DNA of 64,000 nt, from contig CAZYZX010000001.1 of assembly GCA_964652025.1 (NCBI GenBank), positions 558,001-622,000 of the forward strand, read 5' to 3'. The notes beneath the pieces are model-generated. The model searched no databases and had not been told where the DNA came from. It saw only the letters and a program-made list of their open reading frames with translations. The stretch is from JAEXOD01 sp964652025 (GTDB taxonomy: Bacteria > Bacteroidota > Ignavibacteria > Ignavibacteriales > Melioribacteraceae). Below are positions 44,905 to 53,852 of the stretch, piece by piece. Position numbers and translations under genes: made by a program. Within the stretch, counting starts at the first letter, position 1. Each line of letters starts with the position of its first letter.

Positions 44905-45376
44905 AATTTCTTTTATAATATTCGATATTAAATTTATTTCTAACTTCTTCTTTTATCATCAGCCAATTTTTTTTATCTATTTCTGGAAATTTATTATTAC
45001 CAATATAATCTTTTTTTATTTTACTTATAATCATTTCATCAGCTAAACATATAGTTTGGTTAAATAAATTTTCTCCACCAATAATAAATAATTTTTCAGT
45101 TTTTAATTCGTTAGCATAATCAATTGCACTTTTAATATCATTAAAATAAATTACATTCTCAGTATTTAATAAATTTTTTTTTGATGTTATTACTAAATTT
45201 AAACGGCCTTCTAAAGGTTTATTTAATGATAAAAATGTGTTATAACCCATTAAAACAGGAAATCCGTAAGTTGTGTTCCTAAAAAACGTTATTTCTTCTT
45301 TGATATTCCAAGGTAACTTACCATCTTTTCCAATAATATTATTATTTGCAACAGCTGCTATTATTATTATTTTCAT
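44894..45376 (-). CDS. folA: Dihydrofolate reductase
   Basis: A 160-residue DHFR that reduces dihydrofolate with NADPH. It opens IIIAAVANNNIIGKDGKLPWNIKEE, the substrate-site acid being in IKEE, and continues with the NADPH pieces LMGYNTF and IIGGENLF. Length and order are normal. It follows thyX by 11 bp and overlaps mutL by 11 bp. DHFR is needed mainly when classical ThyA makes dihydrofolate; its place beside thyX, which makes tetrahydrofolate directly, is notable. Confidence 0.92.
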   Translation of the reverse strand: MKIIIIAAVANNNIIGKDGKLPWNIKEEITFFRNTTYGFPVLMGYNTFLSLNKPLEGRLNLVITSKKNLLNTENVIYFNDIKSAIDYANELKTEKLFIIGGENLFNQTICLADEMIISKIKKDYIGNNKFPEIDKKNWLMIKEEVRNKFNIEYYKRNYEN

Positions 45377-45387
45377 TTATTAATAAT

Positions 45388-46308
45388 TTACCAAGGTATT
45401 TTAACGCCCATTTCGTTTAGTTTATTTTCAAATTCTATTCTTTCAATATTAGACTTTAATTGTTCTTCATTGTATTCTAACCAATTAATATCTTTTGCTA
45501 TTTCAATCGCTTTTTGATTATCTCCATTTATCAATGCAGTAATAATTTCTAACTCATATTTAGAAAAAGTTTTAGAGTTTAGCACATAATCATTAAAAGC
45601 TTGCCATGCAATAGGTACCCATCTTTTAACAATCTCATTTCCAATTACATTTGCATATTCTCTAATTTCAAACTGTGCATGTTTATCCATTCTCAATTCT
45701 AAAAAATGAAGTAAGTTATGTAAATCAATTTTCCAGTAAGCTTCTGTATAAGTGGAAAGAGGCAAATCTTTTCTAGCTTGTTCTCTTGCAACACCTAAAT
45801 CAATTCTTTTTTCATATACTTCTCTAGCTTTTGTATGAAATTCGGCTTCCTCTTTACTTAATTGTAAACCAATTTCCTCATCAATAAAGCCTTCGCTTCC
45901 CTGTTTGTTCCACTTTGCTTGTAAACGCCAATTCTCAGGTTCTGTACTTTGCATACTATCTATAGCAATTGAATATCTTGTGGAGTATTCATTTACGCTA
46001 GCCATTCTATGCCTAATCCATTGTCTCCAGGTATCCATTGGTACTCTTACATGAAATTTTATCTCACACATTTCAAACGGCGTTGTATGCCTATGACGTA
46101 ATAAATACCTTATTAAATTTTTATCCTCATTTAATTTTTTCGTCCCTTTACCATATGATACTCTAGCCGCTTGAACTATAGATTCATCATTTCCCATATA
46201 ATCAACCACTCTTATAAACCCATCATTTAATACCTTAAAAGGTTTACCAAGTATCTCTTCTAATTCTGGTGCTATTTTCTTTTCTATTTTTTCAAATTTA
46301 TTTTCCAT
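45388..46308 (-). CDS. thyX: FAD-dependent thymidylate synthase
   Basis: This 306-residue flavoenzyme makes dTMP from dUMP with methylenetetrahydrofolate and NAD(P)H. The ThyX signature RHRxxSxNExSxRYS is present exactly as RHRMASVNEYSTRYS (99-113), and FEMCEIKFHVRVP and LHNLLHFLELRMDKHAQFE also fit. It overlaps the glycerate kinase gene by 11 bp. No thyA appears in the window. Confidence 0.96.
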   Translation of the reverse strand: MENKFEKIEKKIAPELEEILGKPFKVLNDGFIRVVDYMGNDESIVQAARVSYGKGTKKLNEDKNLIRYLLRHRHTTPFEMCEIKFHVRVPMDTWRQWIRHRMASVNEYSTRYSIAIDSMQSTEPENWRLQAKWNKQGSEGFIDEEIGLQLSKEEAEFHTKAREVYEKRIDLGVAREQARKDLPLSTYTEAYWKIDLHNLLHFLELRMDKHAQFEIREYANVIGNEIVKRWVPIAWQAFNDYVLNSKTFSKYELEIITALINGDNQKAIEIAKDINWLEYNEEQLKSNIERIEFENKLNEMGVKIPW

Positions 46309-47428
46309 TTTCCTCTCTTAAAATTTCATTTATTATTTGTTTCGATATTTTTTTAATTCCAAATTTTATATATTTTTTACTTTCTTCTTCAGACTTAAAA
46401 TAATCCTCTATTGATAATATATTTAATTTATCATCTTTAATTTTAGAACTTTTACCCGTAATTACAAAAATTTTTTTGGCTTTTATTTCATTTGCATAAT
46501 TAATAATTATTGCTGTTCCTTTATTCAATAAACTTGTATTATCAAAACTTCCCTCACCAGTTAAAACCATGTCTGCTTTTATTTCTGCAATTTTAAGTTT
46601 ATTTAATATAAACTCTTTTGAAGAAATAGTTTTTGCATTAAAAAAATACTGTAATCCAAAAGCTATTCCACCACCTGCACCGCTAAAATTATTAATTTTA
46701 TTTATATTAAGAATTTTACAAATATTCTTAAAACCAATTTCAAAAAGTGATAAATGTTTATTGCTAATTCCTTTTTGAGGACCAAATGCATAAACTGCCC
46801 CTTCGTTACCTAATAAAGGATTTTGAACATCGGTTATAATTTCAATATCAAACGATAGTTCTGGCTTTTCATAATTAATTGTATCAGCTAATATATATTT
46901 TGCGGGAATAATCTTTATATCTCTTTTGTTTCGTTTTAATTTTAAGTTAAAAGGAATTAACATTCCTAACCCCATATCACTTGTAATTGTACCACCAATT
47001 CCAATTATGCATTTGTCAATTATCTTTTCCTTTCTATTTATTCTATCTAATTTATTTAATAAAATTCCAAGTGGCAAAGAAGTAAAAACATATGGATTTA
47101 GTTTTGTTGAATTTACTAAAGATTTTTTACCAATAATATTTGCACTTTCAACAAAAACAATTCTATTAACTTTATCATAGCCAATTTCTATTGTCTTTAA
47201 AACATTATCTAACGAAATTAATTTTATTTTTTTTATGCTTAAATTAAAATAGAATTTACATACATCTAAAAACCCATCCCCACCATCGCTAATCGGTTTT
47301 TTGTAAAATGTTATCCATTTTAATAAGTTTTTGTTATAAAATATTAAATTGTTATACAATAAATTTGTCAAATCAACGGAATTTATACAATCCTTAAAGC
47401 TATTAGGAGAAAGTAAAAAACTATTCAT
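46298..47428 (-). CDS. Glycerate 2-kinase (GlxK/GarK family)
   Basis: The 376-residue protein belongs to glycerate kinase type 1, which phosphorylates D-glycerate to 2-phosphoglycerate. Family segments are SPNSFKDCINSVDLTNLL near the N-terminus (usually SFKGSLSA), the glycine-rich ISDGGDGFLDV, GIGGTITSDMGLGML, GAGGGIAFGL and VLTGEGSFDNTS. The N-terminal motif is somewhat diverged but the later ones are well kept. It overlaps HIT by 4 bp (ATGA) and thyX by 11 bp. Confidence 0.88.
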   Translation of the reverse strand: MNSFLLSPNSFKDCINSVDLTNLLYNNLIFYNKNLLKWITFYKKPISDGGDGFLDVCKFYFNLSIKKIKLISLDNVLKTIEIGYDKVNRIVFVESANIIGKKSLVNSTKLNPYVFTSLPLGILLNKLDRINRKEKIIDKCIIGIGGTITSDMGLGMLIPFNLKLKRNKRDIKIIPAKYILADTINYEKPELSFDIEIITDVQNPLLGNEGAVYAFGPQKGISNKHLSLFEIGFKNICKILNINKINNFSGAGGGIAFGLQYFFNAKTISSKEFILNKLKIAEIKADMVLTGEGSFDNTSLLNKGTAIIINYANEIKAKKIFVITGKSSKIKDDKLNILSIEDYFKSEEESKKYIKFGIKKISKQIINEILREENGK

Positions 47429-47931
47429 TTTGAGGTTAATTCATTAAAGGCAGAAATTAGTTCCCTTTTAGTTTGAAGTAAATCCATAGATATAACCTTA
47501 ACTTCACCAATTACAGGCATAAAATTTACATCACCAACCCATCTTGGTACAATGTGGTAATGTAAATGTTGATCAATACCAGCACCTGCGGCTTTTCCTA
47601 AATTGGCACCAACGTTATATCCTTGTGGCTTCATAACAATACCTAATGCATTTATAGAAAGTTTTGTTAATTTCATTATCTCGTTAGTTTCTTCATCAGT
47701 TAAATCATTAATATTATTCAAATGACGTTTTGGAATAACCATTAAATGACCACTATTATAAGGATACAAATTTAACATAACAAAACATGTATTACCATTA
47801 TAAACAATTTGTGATTCATCATTTAAATAATTATTAAAATCACAATTACAAAAAACACAGCCATTTTCTTCTTTTTTATCTTTAAAGGATTGTATATAAA
47901 GAGTTCGCCAAGGCGAGTATAATTTTTCCAT
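47425..47931 (-). CDS. HIT-family nucleotide hydrolase/phosphorylase-like protein
   Basis: This 168-residue HIT protein has the catalytic triad QHLHYHIVPRW (HxHxHxx) and a zinc-like CVFCNC at residues about 20-26. The N-terminal LYSPWRTLYIQSF and the long tail resemble the Ap4A phosphorylase-like or galactose-1-phosphate-like HIT branch common in actinobacteria and this phylum. It probably acts on dinucleoside polyphosphates or AMP derivatives; this is family inference. It starts 20 bp downstream (in the minus direction) of a GC-rich palindrome and overlaps the kinase gene by 4 bp. Confidence 0.87.
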   Translation of the reverse strand: MEKLYSPWRTLYIQSFKDKKEENGCVFCNCDFNNYLNDESQIVYNGNTCFVMLNLYPYNSGHLMVIPKRHLNNINDLTDEETNEIMKLTKLSINALGIVMKPQGYNVGANLGKAAGAGIDQHLHYHIVPRWVGDVNFMPVIGEVKVISMDLLQTKRELISAFNELTSK

Positions 47932-47951
47932 AAAACATTCCTATTATTAAG

Positions 47952-47991
47952 GCAAACCCTCTCGACCCAACAAGTGGGAGAGAGGGGTTGC
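47952..47991. repeat. GC-rich imperfect palindrome between EF-G paralogue and HIT genes
   Basis: Arms GCAAACCCTCTC (47952-47963) and GAGAGGGGTTGC (47980-47991) pair at 11 of 12 positions. After a small internal loop, CCCA (47966-47969) and TGGG (47975-47978) pair around ACAAG. It fills most of an 86 bp gap and is far richer in GC than everything around it. It could work as a terminator for the EF-G gene, although no T-run follows, or be a copy of a dispersed palindromic repeat. Confidence 0.6.
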
Positions 47992-48017
47992 ATTTATCAA
48001 AAACATATAATACAAAA

Positions 48018-50114
48018 TTAAGCTGCTTCTTCTTCTTTTGTTTTCTTGTATTCTTCAATTATCTTTGCTTCAACATCTTTTGGTACTTCTTCGTAGTGAG
48101 AGTGTACACTGCTAAATGTACCTTTACCAGATGTTAAACTTCTTAATAATGTAGCATATTTATAAAGTTCTGCTAACGGCACTAAGGCATTAATAATTTG
48201 ATAAGAGCCCATAGAGTCCATACCTAATATTTTACCACGTCTAGAAGAAATATCACCCATTACATCACCCATATATTCTTCTGGAACTTTAATGGTAACT
48301 TTTTCAATTGGCTCTAACACAACTGGTTTAGCTTCCAAAAAGCCTTTTTTAAACGCTTGTGATGCTGCAATTTTAAATGAAACTTCATCAGAGTCAACAT
48401 CATGGTATGAACCGAAATGTAAGGTAACTTTAACGTCTATAACTTTACTGCCTGTTAAAATACCTTTTGCCATTATTTCTTTTAATCCTTTTTCAACTGC
48501 AGGTATAAATCTGCCAGGTACAACTCCACCAACAATGGCATCAACAAATTCAAAACCTTCTCCTCTTGGTTTAGGTTCTAATTTTAATACAACATGTCCG
48601 TATTGTCCGCGTCCACCAGATTGCTTTTTATGTTTGTATTCCGCATTTTCGCAAACACCTTTAATAGTTTCGCGATATGGAATTTTTGGCTCAACTAAGT
48701 CTACTTCAACTTTATATCTTTCTTTTAATAATTTTACTGCTAATGCAAGTTGTAATTCACCTTGACCAGATACAATTGTTTGACCTAGTTCAGGGTCAAA
48801 ATGTACTTGCAAAGTAGGATCCTCTTGATGAGCTGTATGTAAACCACCGGATATCTTATCTTCATCCCCTTTTGCTTTTGGTTTAACAGCTGCTCTAATA
48901 ACTGGTTCTGGGAAATCAATTTCTGGTAATACTACCAAAAAGTTTTTAGAGGTTAATGTGTTTCCAGTTTGTGTATCTTTTAATTTAACAACTGCTCCAA
49001 TATCTCCAGCATAAAGCCTTGTTACATCTTTTCTTGTTTTACCATTGGTAATAAATACTTGCCCCATTCTTTCAGTTTTATTTTTAGAAGTGTTTTCCAA
49101 ATCCATTCCAATAGTAACACTACCGGAATAAACTTTGAAGAATGATAATTCACCAACATGCTGTTCAGATAATGATTTGAATACAAATAAACATGTTTCA
49201 CCATTAGGATCGCATGGAACAGCTATTTCTGTATTGGTGTCTTTCATTTTACCTTTTTTAGGTTCAACATCTGCTGGTGATGGGAAATATTTTATTGCGA
49301 AATTCAAAAAGTTTACTAAACCTACACCTTTAGCTGCTGAAACAGCAAATACAGGAGTTAAACTTCTTGTAATAATTGCTTTTTTTAATCCAACTGCAAA
49401 ACTTTCATCATCTAATGTGCCTTCTTCTAAAAATTTATTTAATAAATCTTCATCAGTTTCTGCAATTTTTTCAATTAATTCGTTTCTTAATGTATTTGCT
49501 TTGTCAACTAATTCAGCTGGTATTTCTGTTTCTGAATATTTTTTTGTAGAAGGTTGATCATAAACATACATCTTCATTGTAGTTAAATCTACAACTGAAT
49601 TAAAATTTAAACCTTCTTTAACTGGAAATGTTATTATTGTAGAATCATGTGTTAATTTGTCTTTACATTTTTCTACTGTTTCTTCAAATTTAGAGTGTTC
49701 GTTATCTACCTTATTTATTATAATAGCAGTAGAAAGCTTATTTTTTTGAATAAGTTCCCAATTAGTTTCTGTTCCTACTTCAATACCTTCTGCACTTTTA
49801 ATAACAGCTACAGCAGTATCTACTACATGAAGGCTAGAAATCACTTGACCAATTAAATCTGCATAACCAGGAGTATCAATAAAATTTAATTTTACGTTAT
49901 TCCACTCAATGTTTAAGGGTGTAGCAACAATAGAAAATTGTTTTTCTATTTCATTAGCAGTATAATCGGAAACGGTATTACCTTCTTCAACTCTACCAAT
50001 TCTAGTAGTCTCTCCTGCATAATATAGTAAATATTCTGATATAGTAGTTTTACCGCTTCCACCGTGACCAACAAAAGCAATATTTCGTATTGCATCGGTT
50101 TGATATTCTTTCAA
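48018..50114 (-). CDS. Elongation factor G-like GTPase (EF-G paralogue)
   Basis: A 698-residue translational GTPase of the EF-G family. G motifs are GHGGSGKT (16-23; canonical EF-G has a DAGKT-type P-loop), DTPGYAD, NKVD. Domains II-V follow at normal lengths, including GRGQYGHVVLKLEP and the domain V tail with EVPKDVEAKIIEEYKK. The altered P-loop and insertions mark it as one of the EF-G-like paralogues rather than the main FusA, which usually sits in the rps-fusA-tuf cluster. Its exact step (translocation, recycling or other) is not known. The start codon is TTG with SD GGAGGA (50118-50123) just ahead. It is the third gene after ytxH and the DUF948 gene. Confidence 0.88.
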   Translation of the reverse strand: MKEYQTDAIRNIAFVGHGGSGKTTISEYLLYYAGETTRIGRVEEGNTVSDYTANEIEKQFSIVATPLNIEWNNVKLNFIDTPGYADLIGQVISSLHVVDTAVAVIKSAEGIEVGTETNWELIQKNKLSTAIIINKVDNEHSKFEETVEKCKDKLTHDSTIITFPVKEGLNFNSVVDLTTMKMYVYDQPSTKKYSETEIPAELVDKANTLRNELIEKIAETDEDLLNKFLEEGTLDDESFAVGLKKAIITRSLTPVFAVSAAKGVGLVNFLNFAIKYFPSPADVEPKKGKMKDTNTEIAVPCDPNGETCLFVFKSLSEQHVGELSFFKVYSGSVTIGMDLENTSKNKTERMGQVFITNGKTRKDVTRLYAGDIGAVVKLKDTQTGNTLTSKNFLVVLPEIDFPEPVIRAAVKPKAKGDEDKISGGLHTAHQEDPTLQVHFDPELGQTIVSGQGELQLALAVKLLKERYKVEVDLVEPKIPYRETIKGVCENAEYKHKKQSGGRGQYGHVVLKLEPKPRGEGFEFVDAIVGGVVPGRFIPAVEKGLKEIMAKGILTGSKVIDVKVTLHFGSYHDVDSDEVSFKIAASQAFKKGFLEAKPVVLEPIEKVTIKVPEEYMGDVMGDISSRRGKILGMDSMGSYQIINALVPLAELYKYATLLRSLTSGKGTFSSVHSHYEEVPKDVEAKIIEEYKKTKEEEAA

Positions 50115-50138
50115 TTTTCCTCCATTTATAATTCACTT

Positions 50139-50519
50139 TTATTGTTTAAGATAATTTAAAAAAGCCGAAACACCTTTTTGAATAGCAGACAGATTTTTAA
50201 TTAATTTTAGTATCGGATTAACCGGTGCAATATTTTCTTTAAAGTTCACTATCGAACTAAACTTGTCCTTAATGTTTTCTGTAAAATCATCAACAGCTTT
50301 AATTTTACGTTCTAAATTATTTGTTAATCTATTAATATTGTTACTTGCCTGTTCTAAACTTTCTAAAACGGGTAAAGTTTGTGCTATTAATTTAGATAAA
50401 TCAGATTGAAGTTTTACTATACTTTCAACCGTTTTTTTTAACGATAATATAACGTAAACTATTAAAACTGTTGCGGCTAATAATAAAATTACTACTAAAA
50501 CACTTATTAAAATATCCAT
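50139..50519 (-). CDS. DUF948-like single-span membrane protein
   Basis: A 126-residue protein with one N-terminal membrane segment (about 4-26) followed by a long helical, probably coiled-coil region with LSKLIAQTLPVLESLEQASNNINRLTNNLE. This is the DUF948 (YtxG-like) pattern, usually found next to YtxH as here. Function is not established; in Bacillus the pair is stress-linked. It lies 4 bp after ytxH. Confidence 0.75.
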   Translation of the reverse strand: MDILISVLVVILLLAATVLIVYVILSLKKTVESIVKLQSDLSKLIAQTLPVLESLEQASNNINRLTNNLERKIKAVDDFTENIKDKFSSIVNFKENIAPVNPILKLIKNLSAIQKGVSAFLNYLKQ

Positions 50520-50523
50520 AGCA

Positions 50524-50940
50524 TCAAGCTTCTTTTTCAGTATTATAAGTTTCTAAACCGGCTTTTACCGCATTTTTAATTTTATCTGTCTCTTTAGCAA
50601 TTTTTGTTTTGCTTTCTTCAACAAATTCACCTGCTTTTTCTTTAGCGGTTGTAATTATCTTTTCAGCTTCATCTGTCAACTTTTCTATTTTTTCTTTAGC
50701 ATTTGCTATAATTTCTTCAGATTTCTTTTTACCTTCATTAATTATAACTTTAGCTTTTTCTTTTGCTGTTTCTAGCATTTCGTCTGCATCTTCCATATAA
50801 TCACTAGATTTCTTTTTAATATCTTGGCGCAATTCTTTGCCAGATTTTGGAGCAAATAACAATGCTATTAATGACCCTACTGCTGCACCGGTTAAAAAAC
50901 CGATTATTAAACCTTTTCCTAAACCGTTGTCTTCTGACAT
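50524..50940 (-). CDS. YtxH-domain protein
   Basis: The 138-residue protein begins with a glycine-rich hydrophobic segment, GLIIGFLTGAAVGSLIALLFAPKSGKELR, which is the YtxH-domain signature, followed by about 90 residues of charged alpha-helix with repeated KAKEKIEK-like pieces. It is expected to be membrane anchored with a long helical tail. SD GAGG stands six bases before the ATG. It heads the small ytxH-DUF948-EF-G group, after a 95 bp gap following icd in which a TTGATT-N17-TATTTT candidate promoter is only weak. Confidence 0.82.
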   Translation of the reverse strand: MSEDNGLGKGLIIGFLTGAAVGSLIALLFAPKSGKELRQDIKKKSSDYMEDADEMLETAKEKAKVIINEGKKKSEEIIANAKEKIEKLTDEAEKIITTAKEKAGEFVEESKTKIAKETDKIKNAVKAGLETYNTEKEA

Positions 50941-51035
50941 GTTAACCTCAACTTATTTTTTAATGAAATAGTAAAATAATAATAGAACTAAATAAAATCA
51001 AGTAATTTACGTATTAAAATATAATTTATTTTATT

Positions 51036-52286
51036 TTACATATTTTTTACTATTTCTTTACCAAATTGGCTGCAACTAACTTCTGTAGCTCCTTCAAGCA
51101 ATCTTGCAAAATCATAAGTAACTACTTTGCTAGATATCGTTTTTTGCATAGCTTTTTCTATAAGTTCTGCGGCTTCTTTCCAACCTAAATATTCTAACAT
51201 CATTACACCACTTAAAATTACACTACCCGGATTAACTTTATCTAATCCTGCATATTTTGGTGCTGTTCCATGTGTAGCTTCAAAAACAGCATAATGATAG
51301 CTTATATTTGCACCTGGAGCTATTCCTAATCCACCAACTTGCGCTGCTGTTGCATCAGATAAATAATCCCCATTTAAATTAGGTGTTGCTAAAATGTCAT
51401 ATTCTGCTGGTCTTAACAATACTTGTTGAAAAATACTATCCGCGATTCTATCTTTAATTATTATCTTATCTTCAGGTTGTTTGCCATTATAATTATCCCA
51501 TAATTCTTCTTCAGTTATAATATATTCTCTAAAATATTTTTTTGCGGTTTCATATCCCCAATCTCTAAAGCTACCTTCTGTAAATTTCATTATGTTCCCT
51601 TTGTGCACTAGGGTTACACTTTTTCTTTTATTTTCTATTGCATATTCAATAGCTTTTTTAACTAATCTTTCTGTACCAAACTTGCTTATTGGTTTTATCC
51701 CTATTCCACTATCTAATCTAATTTTTTTATTGAAATTTTCGTTAATAAATTTAATTAATTTTTCCGCTTCCTCTGTACCAGATTTGAATTCAATACCCGC
51801 GTAAACATCTTCTGTATTTTCTCTAAATATTACGATATTCAAATCTTGAGGTCTTTTTACAGGACTTGGTGTACCATCATAATATTTAACAGGTCTTACA
51901 CATGCAAATAAGTCTAATATTTGTCTTAAAGCTACATTTAAACTGCGTATTCCACCACCAACTGGTGTTGTTAAAGGACCTTTAATTGCAACTATATATT
52001 CTTTTATTGCTTCTATAGTTTCATCAGGTAGCCAAACGTTTTCTCCATATACTTTTAGTGCTTTTTCTCCCGCATAAACTTCCATCCATTCAATTTTTCT
52101 TTTGCCTTTATATGCTTTTTCAACTGCATTATCAAAAACATATTGCGAAGCGCGCCAAATATCTGGTCCTGTTCCATCTCCTTCTATAAAAGGTATTATA
52201 GGATTATCTGGAACTACTATTTTATCGTTTTCTATGGTTATTTTACTACCAGTTGTAGGAACAATTATTTTTTCAAATTTTGCCAT
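51036..52286 (-). CDS. icd: NADP-dependent isocitrate dehydrogenase
   Basis: The 416-residue enzyme decarboxylates isocitrate to 2-oxoglutarate in the TCA cycle. It has the substrate loop IRSLNVALRQ (Ser115, Asn117, Arg121, matching Ser113-Arg119 of E. coli Icd), and the coenzyme region GTAPKYAGLDKVNPGSVILS, where Lys and Tyr after AP are NADP-specific. Length equals the E. coli enzyme. The SD AGGAG overlaps the stop codon of the flippase-like gene upstream, so the two are coupled. No AceK kinase is in view. Confidence 0.95.
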   Translation of the reverse strand: MAKFEKIIVPTTGSKITIENDKIVVPDNPIIPFIEGDGTGPDIWRASQYVFDNAVEKAYKGKRKIEWMEVYAGEKALKVYGENVWLPDETIEAIKEYIVAIKGPLTTPVGGGIRSLNVALRQILDLFACVRPVKYYDGTPSPVKRPQDLNIVIFRENTEDVYAGIEFKSGTEEAEKLIKFINENFNKKIRLDSGIGIKPISKFGTERLVKKAIEYAIENKRKSVTLVHKGNIMKFTEGSFRDWGYETAKKYFREYIITEEELWDNYNGKQPEDKIIIKDRIADSIFQQVLLRPAEYDILATPNLNGDYLSDATAAQVGGLGIAPGANISYHYAVFEATHGTAPKYAGLDKVNPGSVILSGVMMLEYLGWKEAAELIEKAMQKTISSKVVTYDFARLLEGATEVSCSQFGKEIVKNM

Positions 52287-52290
52287 TTTT

Positions 52291-53250
52291 TTACTCCTGC
52301 TTATTTATTGTTGTTAATTCACCAAATTCCCTTTGAAAATAAAAAAGATGTATAACTCCCAAAATTAATGCAAACCACAACGTTACAGTTCTTATAATAA
52401 ATGTGGATGCCACAGCCTCATTACTACTAAAACCATTTATGTTTAATAGATATGCCAAACTACCTTCAGTTGCACCTAATCCACCTGGTAACATTGTTAT
52501 AGATCCAATAATTGTAGAAAAAGAATACACAAATATAGGCAATATAAATATTACATGCATATTGTAATTTCTTAAAACAAAATAAAATCCTAAGCATTCA
52601 AAAAGCCAAGCAACTAAACTTACTAAAATCATATAAAATAAGGGTTTAAATTTTAGCATAAGATACGAACTTTCATAAGAATTGTGAATTTTATTTGTAT
52701 GCTTTTGCAAAAATTTAATTTTACCCATAAAATCAATTATCGTTAAGGATAATTTTTTATTACTTATAATTACTATTAATATTGCAAAAAATAAACCAAC
52801 AATAATTGTTGCAATTAAACCAAAATCAAAATATAAAGCACCAAATAAAGAAAGCATAACTAAAGATATAAAATCTGTAATTCTTTCCACCAATACAATT
52901 GGTGCAGATTTACTAATTTCAATTCCTTTTGTTTGCTTTAGCATATAAGATTTTAATACTTCTCCCATTTTACCGGGTGTTAAACTCATAGCTAAGCCAC
53001 TCATAAATATCGAAAATGACAACTTTATATTTATATTAAAATTTAATAATTTTAAGTAATAATGCCACTTAGCAAATCTAGATAAATAATTAAAATAAGA
53101 AAAAACTAATAAAAGAGGAAAAATTAACCAATTAAAGTTACTTAAAGCTTTGCTAAGTTTATCAAAATTTGTTAAAAAAGCAAAAATAAGATATACAATT
53201 ACCGCAATTCCAAATATTATATATAAATTTTGCTTTATTTGCTTAATCAC
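52291..53250 (-). CDS. Flippase-like membrane protein (LPG synthase transmembrane domain)
   Basis: A 319-residue polytopic protein of the lysylphosphatidylglycerol synthase TM / UPF0104 family, with about eight hydrophobic segments. Family motifs are the AMSLTPGKMGEVLKSYML stretch (about 89-106) and MLPGGLGATEGSLA near 253-266. It lacks the cytosolic aminoacyl-transfer domain of MprF, so it is more likely a lipid flippase-like or dolichol-synthesis-associated protein; substrate unknown. It lies directly between maf and icd (4 bp). Confidence 0.85.
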   Translation of the reverse strand: MIKQIKQNLYIIFGIAVIVYLIFAFLTNFDKLSKALSNFNWLIFPLLLVFSYFNYLSRFAKWHYYLKLLNFNINIKLSFSIFMSGLAMSLTPGKMGEVLKSYMLKQTKGIEISKSAPIVLVERITDFISLVMLSLFGALYFDFGLIATIIVGLFFAILIVIISNKKLSLTIIDFMGKIKFLQKHTNKIHNSYESSYLMLKFKPLFYMILVSLVAWLFECLGFYFVLRNYNMHVIFILPIFVYSFSTIIGSITMLPGGLGATEGSLAYLLNINGFSSNEAVASTFIIRTVTLWFALILGVIHLFYFQREFGELTTINKQE

Positions 53251-53826
53251 TTAAATTATTTCCTTAAGTCTTTTATATAGTTTATGAAGAGGAAGCCCAA
53301 CTACATTGTAATAACAACCATGAACTTTTTCAATAAAAACAGCGCCAAAATCATCTTGAATACCATATGCCCCAGCTTTATCCATAGGACTACCAGATTT
53401 AATATAATCTATAATCTCATTATGTTCTAATTTTCTAAATGTTACTTCTGTTGTTTCATAATCAAAAATACTTTTGTTGTTTTGATAGTTGTATATTGCA
53501 AATCCGGTATAAACTAAATGTGTTCTACCACTTAGCTTTTTTAATATTTTTTCCGCATCCTTTTCATCTTTAGGTTTATTGATAATTAAACCATCTAAAA
53601 CAACAATTGTATCAGCGGTAATAATAATTCCACTTTTAACTTTTTCTTTAGCTTTATTAAGTTTAATTTTAGAAAGGCGTAATACTGTATCGATTGGAAT
53701 TTCGTTATCGATTAAAGATTCGTCAACATTAACAGATATAGAACGAAACTTTAACTTTAAAATTTTTAATAGCTTACGTCTTCGTGGGGAACGAGATGCT
53801 AAAACAATAGGTATAGTTTTAATCAT
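53251..53826 (-). CDS. maf: Maf-like nucleoside triphosphate pyrophosphatase
   Basis: At 191 residues this matches the Maf/YceF family, which hydrolyses dTTP, UTP or modified NTPs and is linked to septum control. The start LASRSPRRRKLLKILKL and later ADTIVVLDG, KDEKDAEKIL and the GAYGIQDDFGAVFIEKVHG box are typical. It follows the FnIII-like gene by 26 bp and its stop abuts the start of the flippase-like gene. Confidence 0.93.
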   Translation of the reverse strand: MIKTIPIVLASRSPRRRKLLKILKLKFRSISVNVDESLIDNEIPIDTVLRLSKIKLNKAKEKVKSGIIITADTIVVLDGLIINKPKDEKDAEKILKKLSGRTHLVYTGFAIYNYQNNKSIFDYETTEVTFRKLEHNEIIDYIKSGSPMDKAGAYGIQDDFGAVFIEKVHGCYYNVVGLPLHKLYKRLKEII

Positions 53827-53852
53827 AGCAACGGTAAAATCAGAAATACAAA

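Noticed and set aside
48292..48765. Plus-strand open frame of 157 codons
   Set aside because: It lies entirely antisense to well-conserved EF-G sequence, has no SD and no recognisable motif; it is a shadow of the real gene.
49135..49557. Plus-strand open frame of 140 codons
   Set aside because: Also antisense to the EF-G paralogue, with serine- and proline-rich composition typical of reverse-strand shadows.
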